In this document: positions 35,568 through 44,657 of the stretch, piece by piece
How positions within the stretch are numbered: the first letter of the stretch is position 1
Layout: the number at the start of each line of letters is the position of its first letter
NCBI GenBank assembly: GCA_965248905.1
Contig: CBDFKS010000004.1
Span: 62,001 to 126,000 of the forward strand
DNA: 64,000 nucleotides
Reading direction: 5' to 3'
Source of the DNA: CBDFKS01 sp965248905
Lineage (GTDB): Bacteria; Chloroflexota; Dehalococcoidia; Lucifugimonadales; JAGWBF01
Notes under the pieces: model-generated
Told to the model about the DNA's origin: nothing
Database searches by the model: none
The model's input: the letters and a program-made list of their open reading frames with translations, nothing else
Made by a program: the position numbers and the translations under genes

Positions 35568-36182
35568 CTATTTCATGGGTGAAAAAGACGCAGGCACCAT
35601 CAGTGTGTTCTCCGACTTTATCATGAACTCACCCGTGCCCGGCGGCCAGTGGGGGTCCTTGAAAGACTCAGCTCGAACCTTCTCCCGCTCGGCCAGGTTC
35701 TTGTAGGGCCAGATATGATACCAGCGGTTAAGCTGTCCCTGGCCTGTGTACCAGCAGGCAGCTAATGGCGAGTATTTCTCGCGATGGGGGATCGCCTCCG
35801 ACCAGCGCTTGATGACCTCCGGTATGCTGCCAGGCTGAAAGGTATACATCCGCATCTCGTAGATATTGCCCAGCTGCTGTTCTCCCAACGGTCGCATGAA
35901 CGGAGCGGGCGTCACGATCACAGTGTCCATATCAATCACAAGATGTGAAGTGGGAGGCGGCCAATGAGGGTCTTTGGATGCTTCGGTCCGAACTTTGTCT
36001 CGCTGGACCAGATCGTCATAGGGCCACACGTGGATGACCTGGTTTAGTTGGCCCATCTCAGTATGCCAGAAGGCTCCTAGTTTGGAGTGTTGCTCGCGAT
36101 AAGGTAGCGATTCACCGAACTTTGTCTCGAACTCACGAACAGAACCCGGATATAGAGTATACGTACGCATCTCGTAGATCAT
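35568..36182 (-). CDS. NIPSNAP family protein with two tandem domains
   Basis: 204 residues built of two NIPSNAP repeats of about 100 residues each. Each begins with YEMRTYTLYPGS / YEMRMYTFQPGS and contains a HVWPY / HIWPY segment, KVRTEASKDPHWPP / KVRAESFKDPHWPP. The fold is a ferredoxin-like alpha/beta barrel with unclear biochemical role. AAGGAGG precedes the ATG. Pairing with an F420-type oxidoreductase suggests an accessory or small catalytic role in the same pathway, which is inference. Confidence 0.85.
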   Translation of the reverse strand: MIYEMRTYTLYPGSVREFETKFGESLPYREQHSKLGAFWHTEMGQLNQVIHVWPYDDLVQRDKVRTEASKDPHWPPPTSHLVIDMDTVIVTPAPFMRPLGEQQLGNIYEMRMYTFQPGSIPEVIKRWSEAIPHREKYSPLAACWYTGQGQLNRWYHIWPYKNLAEREKVRAESFKDPHWPPGTGEFMIKSENTLMVPASFSPMK

Positions 36183-36376
36183 AGCCCCTCCTTAGTCATG
36201 CGAAATGTGAAAGACAAACTTGGTCTTGTATGCCCGCCATTTATCATGTCAGCAAAACGCTATGCTAAACAAAACGGGCAGGTCGCGGCCTTTATTCTAC
36301 TCCAGTGGCCAAACCCTCGCAACCGGAGTCGGATCAGTCGGTCAAAGAAATCCAACCCGTAGGGGCAGACCTATGT

Positions 36377-38082
36377 GAGCCTGTCCCAGAATGATGGATT
36401 ATTGACGACGAGTCAGTCGATAATGCTAGGTCCGAGTCTGTTTGGCGCAGTGGAAACGATGACTCGACAGCGATCGGATCTTGCGGATGGCGCGGTTTAC
36501 ACGCCGTAGTCGGTCATCTCATCATGGCCCTGCTATCGCCGGCGGCGCCCAGCTCTGGCTCCACCTAAGTCTGCCCCAGTCGCGCCATATACGCCACAAG
36601 GTGCGCAGGTTGAAGCTTGTGGCCAACAAGGTCCACTCGGCCGACACATTGACAACGCCACGGAGCAAGAACCCCCGAGCTCTTTGTTGCTCTTTGAGAA
36701 TCCCAAAAGCTGGTTCCGGCAGTTGCATACGCTGCTTGTATGCCTTTTTGGCCTCCTCGGTAGACATCCATACCCGATGAAGACGCAGGACGGCTTCGTA
36801 AGGTCCTACCTCCAGCCCACGCCCATGACGCCCGTCCTTGGTGCAAATGCCGAAGGCCGGACACACCCGGCAGATGGCTCCGGAGGCTCGATACAGCCGC
36901 ATGAGCGTCCCCCTGGTCCGCTTAACTCGGGTGAAGCGGAGTCTCTGGCCCTGTGGACAGGTGTAACTATCCGTCTGCTCGTCGTAGCAAAAGCGGTCCT
37001 TGTGGTACGGGTGCTCCAGGGCTTTGTGCTGGGACTCTGGCATGATCACCTGTTGTTCCCGTTGGGCGCACTCCTCCAGGTTGGCGCCGGAGTGATAGCC
37101 CGCGTCGGCCAGCGTTACTTGCGCCTTGTCTCCGGTCATCTCCTCCGCTTGTTCCAGCATCGGAGTCAACTGGCCATAGTCGTTGGCGTCACACACTACG
37201 TCCGCTGCGGTGATCACCAGCCCAGTGCCTTCGTCGGTGGCCATCTGCAGTGGCGAGACCATCACTTGGGCATTGTACCCAGCCACGATACCCTGTCTAC
37301 CCTTCATCAGCCCAGCATCGCTGTCGGTAAGATTGATGCGTTGCTGTTCCTCTTCGCCTGCAAGCTGTTCCATTGCCTGCTGCACCTGTTCTCTCAGCGC
37401 CTCCTTTTTGGCCAGTTTCTTTGGAAGCCGCGTAGGGACAGCGCCTTCTCCTGCCTCGTTCTGCGCTTCAAGGTCTCTAATTGCCGTCTCCACCCGCTCC
37501 AGCAGTCGCTGCAGCCCTTCAGCATCCTGGGTCCTGTCCTTCGCTGCGTTGGCAACTATCTTTGTCCCATCCACCGCCTGCACCGCCAAATCCACCAAGC
37601 CCATGGCCACCGCCATGCGCACCGTCCGCTTAAAGAGCTTCCTCATTGCTCCACGATGGTCTCTGTAGAACCGCCACAAGGTATTGTGGTCCGGATGCTG
37701 CCAACCTGTCAGCCAAAGGTACGGTATCTGGTCTCGGCAGGCCGCCTCCAGCTTGCGACAGGAACGCACCCCAGTCATGAACCCATACAGCCACACGCTC
37801 AACAGCCCACGAGGGTGGTACGCCGGCGCTCCCAATGCCTCTCCATCTACCTCAACACCCAACTCAGACCATCCCCAACGGTCCAAAGCATCCACAAACT
37901 CTGCCACAAACCTCGCTGGATGGTCTTGCGGCACAACTTCGTCCAGAGTCGGCGGAAACAACCATGTCTGCTCTCGATTCAGCGGCCGAAGCGGCATTGG
38001 ACTCTCCTTTGCTCAATTCTTGCAGACAATTCTAACCTTTTCTTTCTTATAAGAGAATGCATACACCTTTTGAGACAGGCTC
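36377..38082 (-). mobile_element. complete IS1182-like insertion sequence
   Basis: About 1.7 kb with one transposase gene. The left end GAGCCTGTCCCAGAATG and the right end, read inward, GAGCCTGTCTCAAAAGG are terminal inverted repeats. The flanking direct repeat is CTATGT, or CCTATGTG if the element starts one base further in. Fusing the flanks restores a palindromic repeat (36359-36376 plus 38083-38137), which confirms the insertion and the boundaries. Confidence 0.88.
36522..37997 (-). CDS. IS1182-family transposase
   Basis: 491 residues. The N-terminal DUF772-type domain (LNREQTWLFPPTLDEVVPQDHPAR; SCRKLEAACRDQIPYLWLTG; PDHNTLWRFYRDH) is followed by the DDE catalytic core with Asp in VQAVDGTKIVANAAKDRT and VTLADAGYHSG, and a C-terminal zinc-like segment YTCPQGQRLRF...CRVCPAFGICTKDGRHGR. 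The Glu of the DDE triad is probably in the PEPAFGILKEQQRARGF stretch. The frame is intact over its usual length, so the element may still be active. Confidence 0.92.
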   Translation of the reverse strand: MPLRPLNREQTWLFPPTLDEVVPQDHPARFVAEFVDALDRWGWSELGVEVDGEALGAPAYHPRGLLSVWLYGFMTGVRSCRKLEAACRDQIPYLWLTGWQHPDHNTLWRFYRDHRGAMRKLFKRTVRMAVAMGLVDLAVQAVDGTKIVANAAKDRTQDAEGLQRLLERVETAIRDLEAQNEAGEGAVPTRLPKKLAKKEALREQVQQAMEQLAGEEEQQRINLTDSDAGLMKGRQGIVAGYNAQVMVSPLQMATDEGTGLVITAADVVCDANDYGQLTPMLEQAEEMTGDKAQVTLADAGYHSGANLEECAQREQQVIMPESQHKALEHPYHKDRFCYDEQTDSYTCPQGQRLRFTRVKRTRGTLMRLYRASGAICRVCPAFGICTKDGRHGRGLEVGPYEAVLRLHRVWMSTEEAKKAYKQRMQLPEPAFGILKEQQRARGFLLRGVVNVSAEWTLLATSFNLRTLWRIWRDWGRLRWSQSWAPPAIAGP

Positions 38083-38207
38083 CTATGTGTATGCCCTGGC
38101 TGGCGCAACCAAGGCGACCACATAGGGTCGCCCCTACCAAACAAAACGTTGATGTCTCGGTGTGAGTGCGCGAAAAAACTGACGGGACCCAGAGCCTTTT
38201 TTCGAGC

Positions 38208-38236
38208 TTGACTTTCCCATCCCTCTCTGCTAAAGT
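38208..38236 (+). promoter_or_regulatory. candidate promoter of guaB3
   Basis: TTGACT (38208-38213) and TAAAGT (38231-38236) with a 17-base spacer, about 110 bases before the start codon. The region between the insertion sequence and guaB3 otherwise holds only the palindromic repeat fragment. Confidence 0.45.
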
Positions 38237-38347
38237 CTTGCCTACTATCCTCGGTCAAGAATCCCTTCCTGTTGTAGCTCCAGTTGTCCAGACTTACTTG
38301 GTATAGCTTTAACCCATCGTAGGGTAGGGAAGAGAGGTGATGTAAAG

Positions 38348-39484
38348 ATGGGCGCCCCACTTTTTAAAGAGCTTCGTCGAGCATATGGTTTTGATGAAGT
38401 GGCCATCGTTCCTGGAGAGATGACAATCAATCCGAACATGGCCACTACTGATTTCACCGTAGGTGAGCATGTCTTCAGCCTTCCCATCATGGCCTCCGCC
38501 ATGGATGCCGTGGTATCACCCACCTTCGCCACTTTGATGAACCAGGCTGGAGGTCTGGGTGTCATGAACCTGGAAGGGATATACACCCGGTATGACGACC
38601 CCTACGAAATCCTGGAAGAGATAACCTCGGTGCCCCAGGAAGAGGCTACAGCATGTCTTCAAAAGGTCTACTCCCAGCCCATAAAAGAAGAGCTAATCGC
38701 TAAATGCGTCAGGCAGATTAAGAACGACGGAACAGTCTGCGCCGTATCGGTAACGCCGCAGAACACCAAACGCTTCTCACCCATCGCCGTGGAAGCCGGC
38801 GCTGACGTAGTAGTCGTACAGTCCACCGTGACCACCGCAAGGCACGAGTCCACCAGCTATCGGGGCCTTATCTTCTCCGAGCTCAGCGAGATGCTCAAGG
38901 TTCCGGTGCTGGTAGGCAACTGTGTAAGCTACAACACTGCTCTGGAGCTCATGGAGACCGGCATAGATGGCATACTGGTGGGGGTAGGCCCGGGTGCCGC
39001 CTGCACTACTCGCGAGGTCGTGGGCGTAGGTGTGCCTCAGGTAACGGCTACCCTGGAGTGTGCTTCCGCCAGAGAGGAATACTTCCGAAACACCGGCCGA
39101 TATGTGTCTATCATAACCGATGGTGGGATCAGGACCGGCGGCGACCTGTGTAAATCCATAGCGTGTGGCGCCGATGCAGTGATGATCGGCACCCCCTTCG
39201 CCCAGTCAGAGGAGGCCCCAGGACGCGGATACAACTGGGGTATGGCAAACTCTCACCCCGAGCTGCCCAGGGGCACGAGAATCAAGGTGGGAACAAAGGG
39301 TCGCCTAGAGAACATCCTCTTCGGACCCACATCCGTAACCAATGGCACTCAGAATTTGGCCGGCGCGCTGAGGGTAGCCATGGGGATGTGTGGTGCGCAC
39401 AACATCCGTGAAATGCACAACGCCCAGATGGTTATCGCACCGTCGATTAAGACCGAGGGCAAAATCTTCCAGATGGTTCCTTAG
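38348..39484 (+). CDS. guaB3: GuaB3-type IMP dehydrogenase-related protein
   Basis: 378 residues, a TIM-barrel IMP dehydrogenase/GMP reductase family protein without CBS domains. Visible are the N-terminal FDEVAIVPGE, PIMASAMDAVVSP, the active-site loop GVGPGAACTTREVVGVGVPQ with its Cys, SIITDGGIRTGGDLCKSIACGADAVMIGTPFA, and the C-terminal flap-region LRVAMGMCGAHNIREMH. GuaB3 proteins are typical of actinobacteria and Chloroflexota and of uncertain reaction. GAGAGGTGATG lies before the ATG. Confidence 0.87.
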   Translation: MGAPLFKELRRAYGFDEVAIVPGEMTINPNMATTDFTVGEHVFSLPIMASAMDAVVSPTFATLMNQAGGLGVMNLEGIYTRYDDPYEILEEITSVPQEEATACLQKVYSQPIKEELIAKCVRQIKNDGTVCAVSVTPQNTKRFSPIAVEAGADVVVVQSTVTTARHESTSYRGLIFSELSEMLKVPVLVGNCVSYNTALELMETGIDGILVGVGPGAACTTREVVGVGVPQVTATLECASAREEYFRNTGRYVSIITDGGIRTGGDLCKSIACGADAVMIGTPFAQSEEAPGRGYNWGMANSHPELPRGTRIKVGTKGRLENILFGPTSVTNGTQNLAGALRVAMGMCGAHNIREMHNAQMVIAPSIKTEGKIFQMVP

Positions 39485-39486
39485 GC

Positions 39487-40755
39487 TTACTTAGGCGGTC
39501 CTAGAAGCAGCTCCTGCACCTTATCCGGGCTCTGGAACAGACCCAACACTCCCTCAATCGCATCCTCAGTCGCCTGCTCTACCGTCGCCAAACCCAGTCT
39601 GCCCCCGTCTGGGTGCATCATCAGTCGGAACGTCGGGGCAGCCCCAGGGTATCCGGTGATGGGAATAGTCACCATTCCGTAGTCCCTGAGCATGAGGAAG
39701 GAAGCTGTGACGCTCATCTCTTCCGCGATCAATGGAGTATCCTGATTCTTCGCCCGGGACATAACGATCTTACCAAAGTCCTCGGCTGAGACTGCAACAC
39801 CGGGGCCCGCCTGGTAAACGTAATCCCCGTACTTAGGCCTGAACCTCTCCAACAACTCACGGGCTAGTCGGCCGGCCACTCTTATCTTCTCAGGATCGTA
39901 AGCCTCCATTCCTCGCAATCCAGCCACGTAGTGGCCCGTCTGAGCCTCCAGACCATACTGGAAGACCATGGTCTGAATATTCTCCATGAGATCCCGTTTA
40001 GCTACCACAGCGGCACAGCGAGGGCCGGGCACGTGTTTGTCCAGAGACCACACGGTAACATCCACGTCTCCTAGGCCCATGCTTTCGGGCTCATCGTAGA
40101 AGATGCTACGGGAGGCCATGTGAGCGTCATCTGTAAAGACAGGTAAGTCCTGAGATTTGGCCAAGGAGATGATGCGAGCGACGTCGGCCATGGGAAGATG
40201 GTATTTCTGAGGTGTCATTGGTGTTATGACCACCATATTCCAGGGGCCGCTTTCCATAGCCTTTTCAAAAGCATCTGCGCCCTGCACCTCTATGCAGGTG
40301 CCCCCAGCCAGCTCCACCGACTGCTGAACGCAGGGATGAGACCGACCCTTATTCACAACGGACAACACCCGATCACCCTTATTCACCATCGCCAGCATGA
40401 TTGCCAGCACTCCCGAGGTCACGCGATTACAGATGACTGCTGCATGGTCTCTGGGATTGCCGCCCGTGTGCTGAATGGCCAGCTCCTCGGCCCTGCCACT
40501 GAAGTAGGCGTAGAAGGAGAACTGAGTGTCCAACGACGGCAGGTCCTCCGGGTCCAGAGGAAATGCCCGCACAAGGCCTGTCATGTTATATATGCTGTCC
40601 TTGCCCTTGGCCAGTATTTGCTGGCGTATCATCGCTCTTCCATGAATGGCCTTCTTTGCCTCTACGGCAGGGCTACTAAGAATTGTCCCGTATTTATATC
40701 CCTCCGGCGCTTCCAAGACTAGATCGGACCCGTTGTGACCTCGCTCCTCGGGCAT
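39487..40755 (-). CDS. PLP-dependent fold-type I enzyme, lyase- or transferase-like
   Basis: About 422 residues. The PLP-binding Lys is probably in VWSLDKHVPGPRC, with the cofactor Asp in VFTDDAHMAS, the usual fold-type I arrangement. It resembles the selenocysteine synthase/beta-eliminating lyase/threonine aldolase group rather than classical aminotransferases, but I cannot name the reaction. ATG 40755 is preceded by AGGAGG. It converges on guaB3 with only two bases between stop codons and lies 109 bases after hisIE on the same strand. Confidence 0.75.
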   Translation of the reverse strand: MPEERGHNGSDLVLEAPEGYKYGTILSSPAVEAKKAIHGRAMIRQQILAKGKDSIYNMTGLVRAFPLDPEDLPSLDTQFSFYAYFSGRAEELAIQHTGGNPRDHAAVICNRVTSGVLAIMLAMVNKGDRVLSVVNKGRSHPCVQQSVELAGGTCIEVQGADAFEKAMESGPWNMVVITPMTPQKYHLPMADVARIISLAKSQDLPVFTDDAHMASRSIFYDEPESMGLGDVDVTVWSLDKHVPGPRCAAVVAKRDLMENIQTMVFQYGLEAQTGHYVAGLRGMEAYDPEKIRVAGRLARELLERFRPKYGDYVYQAGPGVAVSAEDFGKIVMSRAKNQDTPLIAEEMSVTASFLMLRDYGMVTIPITGYPGAAPTFRLMMHPDGGRLGLATVEQATEDAIEGVLGLFQSPDKVQELLLGPPK

Positions 40756-40864
40756 ATTCTTCCTCCTGTTGAGTTGCATGGGCCTCTGAGAATGCACGCC
40801 TATTATACATGGTCATGAGAGACGGGCAAGGGCGGGTGCGGACATATCAGACAATGAGGTCCTT

Positions 40865-41485
40865 TTACCGTCGCCTCTCCCGAAGCTCCTGAAAGACCTG
40901 CTGGGGCGTCACCCCTGAAGCCGACAGCAGCACCAGAGTGTGATAAAGAAGGTCTGCCACCTCTCCTGGGAGGTTCTCCTTCTCCCCTTGGGTAGCGGCG
41001 ATGGCGGTCTCTCCTGCCTCCTCGATGACCTTCTGAGCGATACGTCCGATCCCTCCCTGGAAAAGCTTTGTGGTATAGCTGCCTTCGGGCATTTCCTGTT
41101 TGCGGTCTTGCACCACTGCGAACAGTTCCTCAAGGATTCCCGAGCCAAGCTCTCCATGTTCAAAGGAGTCGGGCATACCTTCCAAAGGAGTGAAGAAGCA
41201 GGAGGTGTTGCCGGTGTGACAGGTCGGACCATCGGGCTCCACTTTAAGCAATACAGTGTCGGCGTCGCAGTCGACGTAAGCCTCTTTGAGATTCAGGTAA
41301 TTACCGGACACTTCACCCTTATGCCACAGGTCCTCCCGGCTCCGGCTATAGAACCAGACCTGCACGCCTTCCAACGTGCGCTTAAGGGACCCTGGGTTCA
41401 TGTATCCCAGCATCAGTACCTGACCTGTGTTTATATCCTGGGCGATGGCTGGCACCAGCCCCTGCTCATTAAGCTTCACTTCCAT
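40865..41485 (-). CDS. hisIE: bifunctional phosphoribosyl-AMP cyclohydrolase/phosphoribosyl-ATP pyrophosphatase
   Basis: 206 residues catalysing steps 2 and 3 of histidine synthesis. The HisI half has VLMLGYMNPGSLKRTLEG, WFYSRSREDLWHKGEVSGN and the zinc-binding DCDADTVLLKVEPDGPTCHTGNTSCF. The HisE half has the EAGETAIAATQGEKENLPGEVADLLYH helix with the metal-binding Glu/Asp residues. GGAGGTG precedes the ATG. It is the last his gene of the minus-strand cluster. Confidence 0.96.
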   Translation of the reverse strand: MEVKLNEQGLVPAIAQDINTGQVLMLGYMNPGSLKRTLEGVQVWFYSRSREDLWHKGEVSGNYLNLKEAYVDCDADTVLLKVEPDGPTCHTGNTSCFFTPLEGMPDSFEHGELGSGILEELFAVVQDRKQEMPEGSYTTKLFQGGIGRIAQKVIEEAGETAIAATQGEKENLPGEVADLLYHTLVLLSASGVTPQQVFQELRERRR

Positions 41486-41512
41486 AGCTCCACACCTCCT
41501 TCATCCAAGGTA

Positions 41513-41580
41513 GTCACCGAGACACTGAGGCTCAGAGAATCTATTAATTTGTTCTCGGTGTCTTTGTGCCTCTGTGGCTA
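41513..41580. repeat. imperfect palindrome at the HAD hydrolase stop codon
   Basis: Left arm CACCGAGACACTGAGGC and right arm, read inward, CACAGAGGCACAAAGACACC are variants of one sequence in inverted orientation. The TAG stop of the HAD gene (41578-41580) is within the outer end. It occupies the gap between the HAD hydrolase and hisIE and could form a hairpin in the transcript. Confidence 0.6.
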
Positions 41581-42294
41581 ACCCTCGCGCTGCAATATTT
41601 CCGGCAGCTCGTTCAGGCTTTTTACTTCATAGTCGGGGGTCACTTCCAGTGGGCCAATGGACGCTCCATGACGGTTAATCCAGACCGCCCGCATGCCTAC
41701 CCCTTTGGCCCCCAGTACATCATCATAGGGTGTGTCACCCACATATATAGCCTCTTCCGGCCTGACGTTCAATTTCTCCAAGATATGCCAAAAGGGGCTA
41801 GGTAGAGGTTTATAGGCACGCACCCCCTCAGATGACAGCACGGCCTCGAACTCCCAGCCAATGTTTTTCAGTAGCGGGAAGAGGTAGTCGTCGTCAGCGT
41901 TGGAGAGTATGCCGGTCCTCCAGCGGGCCTGGATTTTGGGAATCGCTTCCACCGCATCGGGATAGGGATCCCGCTCGCCCATGTCCACGATTGTCTCTCT
42001 CGCGGCGCTGGCCGCATTTCCCTGGAGATCGAGTTTGGAGAACACCTCTACGAAACAGTCACGCCAGGCCTCTTCGTAGGACTTGAATGGAGGGCTCTTC
42101 TCTGGCTCGTCGAGGTTAAGTCGCTGATTCCTGAAGGCTACCTCCAGCTCTTTCCACTCGCGATACAGATGCTGAGGATCTATCTCAAGACCCTGGTCAT
42201 GGCATATCTTCTTGAATGTGTCTATCCACAGTCCGTTGTTGTTGTAAGCCAGGGTCTCATATACGTCGAAAATTACAGTGGTTATCCTACTCAT
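41578..42294 (-). CDS. HAD-superfamily hydrolase
   Basis: 238 residues. The catalytic Asp is in TTVIFDVYETLAY; motif II is in TGILSNADDDY, motif III Lys in GVRAYKPLPSPFW and motif IV in AIYVGDTPYDDVLGAKGVG. The cap helices lie between motifs I and II. It is in the his cluster between hisF and hisIE. A histidinol-phosphate phosphatase role is possible because no dedicated enzyme for this step is seen here, but many HAD proteins hydrolyse other phosphates. Confidence 0.85.
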   Translation of the reverse strand: MSRITTVIFDVYETLAYNNNGLWIDTFKKICHDQGLEIDPQHLYREWKELEVAFRNQRLNLDEPEKSPPFKSYEEAWRDCFVEVFSKLDLQGNAASAARETIVDMGERDPYPDAVEAIPKIQARWRTGILSNADDDYLFPLLKNIGWEFEAVLSSEGVRAYKPLPSPFWHILEKLNVRPEEAIYVGDTPYDDVLGAKGVGMRAVWINRHGASIGPLEVTPDYEVKSLNELPEILQREG

Positions 42295-42354
42295 ACGTCA
42301 ATACCAATTCGCTTTCCCGTAGATACATTAGTCGCTCTGGAGCTAATGCCTTAA

Positions 42355-43164
42355 TCAGACATGGGCTCGCATAGGCACTCCCTTTTCAGCAAGATACTCC
42401 TTAGCTTGGGCAATGGAGTATATGCCGAAATGGAAGATGCTGGCGGCGAGCACCGCGTCCGCTTTCCCGTTAGTGAAGGCCTGGTACAGATGCTCCAGTG
42501 TACCGGCGCCTCCGCTGGCTATAACGGGTACCGACACCGACTGGGATATGGCTCGAGTTAGCTCCAGGTCATAGCCCGTTTTCCTGCCATCGGTGTCCAT
42601 GCTTGTGAGGAGCACTTCGCCCGCTCCAAGCTCCACCGCCCGTACCGCCCACTTTTCGGCGTCGATCCCTGTGGGAGTCCGGCCCCCATGGGTGTAGACC
42701 TCCCATGTGGATTCGGCTCCAATACCAAGTTCACGGACCTCTGTGATCGACCTCCGTGGCTCCACACGCTTGGCATCTATGGCAATCACTATGCATTGAC
42801 TTCCAAAGTTGTCGGCTCCTTGTCGTATCAGGTCCGAGTTTTCAACCGCTGCTGTGTTGACCGACACTTTGTCCGCACCGGCCCTCAGCATGCGTCGCAC
42901 GTCCTCCACACTGCGAATGCCTCCACCCACAGTCAGTGGGATGAACACCTCCTGAGATACTCGCTTGACCACGTCCACCATGGTGTCGCGAGCTTGGGAG
43001 CTGGCTGTTATGTCAAGGAACACCAGCTCGTCACCACCTTCTTCATCATAAAAAGATGCGAGCTCTGCGGGGTCACCCGCATCTCGCAGGTTCACGAAGC
43101 TAACGCCTTTGACCACCCGTCCGGCGTCCACGTCCAGGCAGGGAATTATGCGCTTGGAGAGCAC
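42355..43164 (-). CDS. hisF: imidazole glycerol phosphate synthase subunit HisF
   Basis: 269 residues; the cyclase (synthase) half that takes ammonia from HisH and converts PRFAR to IGP and AICAR. Features are RIIPCLDVDAGRVVKG with the catalytic Asp, LDITASSQARDT, PLTVGGGIRSVEDVRRMLRAGADKVSVNTAA, LTSMDTDGRKTGYDLEL with the second Asp, and VIASGGAGTLEHLY. It is separated from hisA by a methyltransferase gene. Confidence 0.97.
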   Translation of the reverse strand: MLSKRIIPCLDVDAGRVVKGVSFVNLRDAGDPAELASFYDEEGGDELVFLDITASSQARDTMVDVVKRVSQEVFIPLTVGGGIRSVEDVRRMLRAGADKVSVNTAAVENSDLIRQGADNFGSQCIVIAIDAKRVEPRRSITEVRELGIGAESTWEVYTHGGRTPTGIDAEKWAVRAVELGAGEVLLTSMDTDGRKTGYDLELTRAISQSVSVPVIASGGAGTLEHLYQAFTNGKADAVLAASIFHFGIYSIAQAKEYLAEKGVPMRAHV

Positions 43165-43199
43165 GTCTTTCCACCTTGGACATTGTGAGTTACCATGCC

Positions 43200-43787
43200 T
43201 TAACTCCGGTTCCTAAGCAAAGCCATGTATTGGCTGCCGTTGATATCTCGCCACCAGCGGAAATGAAAGCCTGCCTCGCGGGCCACTCGTTCCACCTCAT
43301 CGGGGTCCATCCGCACAGCCAGAGGAGGTCCCTCCTCTTCGGTCTCCTTTTTGTAAAACTCAAGAATCGTACACCAACCGCGAGGCTTCAATAGCTTTTT
43401 CACAGTCTGTAAGAATGCTACCTTGTCCTCGCTTTCGTGGGTGACGAAGGCGAGGAATACGCCGTTTAGAGACTCGTCAGGGATGGGAAAGTCCATTGGC
43501 CCGCACTGAAGTACCTCCACGTTGCCCAGGTTCGACTCGGCCACCCTCTGGCGGGTTACGTCCAACATCTCATCCACAATATCCAAGGCATAGAGCTTGC
43601 CGTAGACCAGGTGCTTTGCCAAAGGGATGGTAAAGTACCCTGGTCCGCAACCTATGTCCGCGACGATGTCATAGGGCTCTATAGGCATGAAGGTTATAAC
43701 CATAAATGGGTCCAGATTCTCCTGACGTTGGGGGCGGAGAAGTGCCTCTATAAACTCTTCAGTTGTAGGTTCGCTCTGTTCTTCCAC
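43200..43787 (-). CDS. class I SAM-dependent methyltransferase
   Basis: 195 residues with the SAM-binding motif VADIGCGPGYFTIPLAKH near residue 45 and LYALDIVDEMLDVTRQRV after it, a UbiE-like arrangement. The rest (LLKPRGWCTILEFYKKE) is the usual seventh-strand region. The acceptor is unknown. It is inserted between hisF and hisA on the same strand with short gaps, so it is co-transcribed, but there is no known histidine step for it. Confidence 0.85.
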   Translation of the reverse strand: MEEQSEPTTEEFIEALLRPQRQENLDPFMVITFMPIEPYDIVADIGCGPGYFTIPLAKHLVYGKLYALDIVDEMLDVTRQRVAESNLGNVEVLQCGPMDFPIPDESLNGVFLAFVTHESEDKVAFLQTVKKLLKPRGWCTILEFYKKETEEEGPPLAVRMDPDEVERVAREAGFHFRWWRDINGSQYMALLRNRS

Positions 43788-43830
43788 TTTCAGGGACTCC
43801 TTGAAGTTAACGCGAATGTCGCCAGGTGAT

Positions 43831-44556
43831 TCACGTTGATTGTTTGACAGTTCCTAGAGCAATACTCAGATCCATATCGCCGGTATAGAGCGCTCTTCCG
43901 ATGATGGCGCCCTCTACGCCCAGGGACTCCAGACGCAAAAGGTGGTCCAGGGAGGATACGCCACCCGACGCCAAAATTGGGTGATTTGTGGAGGCCATCA
44001 ACTCCTCGAGCGCCACGAAATTGGGCTCGGTCAGGGTGCCATCCCTGGCTATATCGGTGTAGAGAAACCGGCCCACTCCAAGAGCCTCCATACGCCGTAC
44101 TACCTCTATAGCATTCAGAGAGCTGGCCTCTGTCCAGCCCTTTATAGCTACAATTCCATCTCGCGCATCCACTGCGGCCACCACGCTTTCGCTACCGCAT
44201 CGACTACACAGCTCCTGCACCAAGCCCGGCTGCTGAATGACAGCCGTTCCCAGTACGACGCGCCCTACGCCTGTATCCAGAAGGTCTAAGGCTGTCTCGA
44301 TCTCTCTGATACCGCCGCCCACCTGGACAGGCATGTCCAGCGCCTTGACCACTTCCTTAATCGCGTCTAGATTCGCCATCGTGCCCTGGGCCGCACCATC
44401 CAGGTCGACTAGGTGCAGCCGTTGGGCCCCCTCCCGCTGCCATCGAAGGGCAACCTCGACGGGATCGTCGGAATAGACGGTCTCCTTATCATAGTCTCCC
44501 TGGTACAGTCTCACACACCGCCCCGATTTCAGATCGATAGCGGGAATAATCTCCAC
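43831..44556 (-). CDS. hisA: ProFAR isomerase HisA
   Basis: 241 residues; isomerises ProFAR to PRFAR. EIIPAIDLKSGRCVRLYQGDY carries the catalytic Asp, followed by PVQVGGGIREIETALDLLDTGVGRVVLGTAV, a second Asp in FLYTDIARDGTLTEPN and PILASGGVSSLDHL. Phosphate-binding GG loops in both halves are intact. It lies between the methyltransferase and hisH genes. Confidence 0.96.
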   Translation of the reverse strand: MEIIPAIDLKSGRCVRLYQGDYDKETVYSDDPVEVALRWQREGAQRLHLVDLDGAAQGTMANLDAIKEVVKALDMPVQVGGGIREIETALDLLDTGVGRVVLGTAVIQQPGLVQELCSRCGSESVVAAVDARDGIVAIKGWTEASSLNAIEVVRRMEALGVGRFLYTDIARDGTLTEPNFVALEELMASTNHPILASGGVSSLDHLLRLESLGVEGAIIGRALYTGDMDLSIALGTVKQST

Positions 44557-44657
44557 AGACTTGGCTCTCCGATCCTGATTGCGGCCTTCTAAAACGCTGA
44601 TGCCGTGGTAGAACGCGGTTCTATAATACTGTGTAGTCAGCTATGATGCCAGTCCGG

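Larger units (their letters stand above)
36359..38137. repeat. palindromic repeat split by the insertion sequence
   Basis: The left fragment GTAGGGGCAGACCTATGTG ends at the insertion sequence; the right fragment runs from CTATGTG through GGCGACCACATAGGG to GTCGCCCCTAC. Joined, they form an imperfect palindrome of about 65 bases with GTAGGGGC/GCCCCTAC outer arms. The insertion went into the left arm. Confidence 0.75.

Noticed and set aside
36684..38165. Long plus-strand frame of 493 codons across the insertion sequence
   Set aside because: It is the antisense of the transposase gene, crosses the element boundary and has no homology I recognise.
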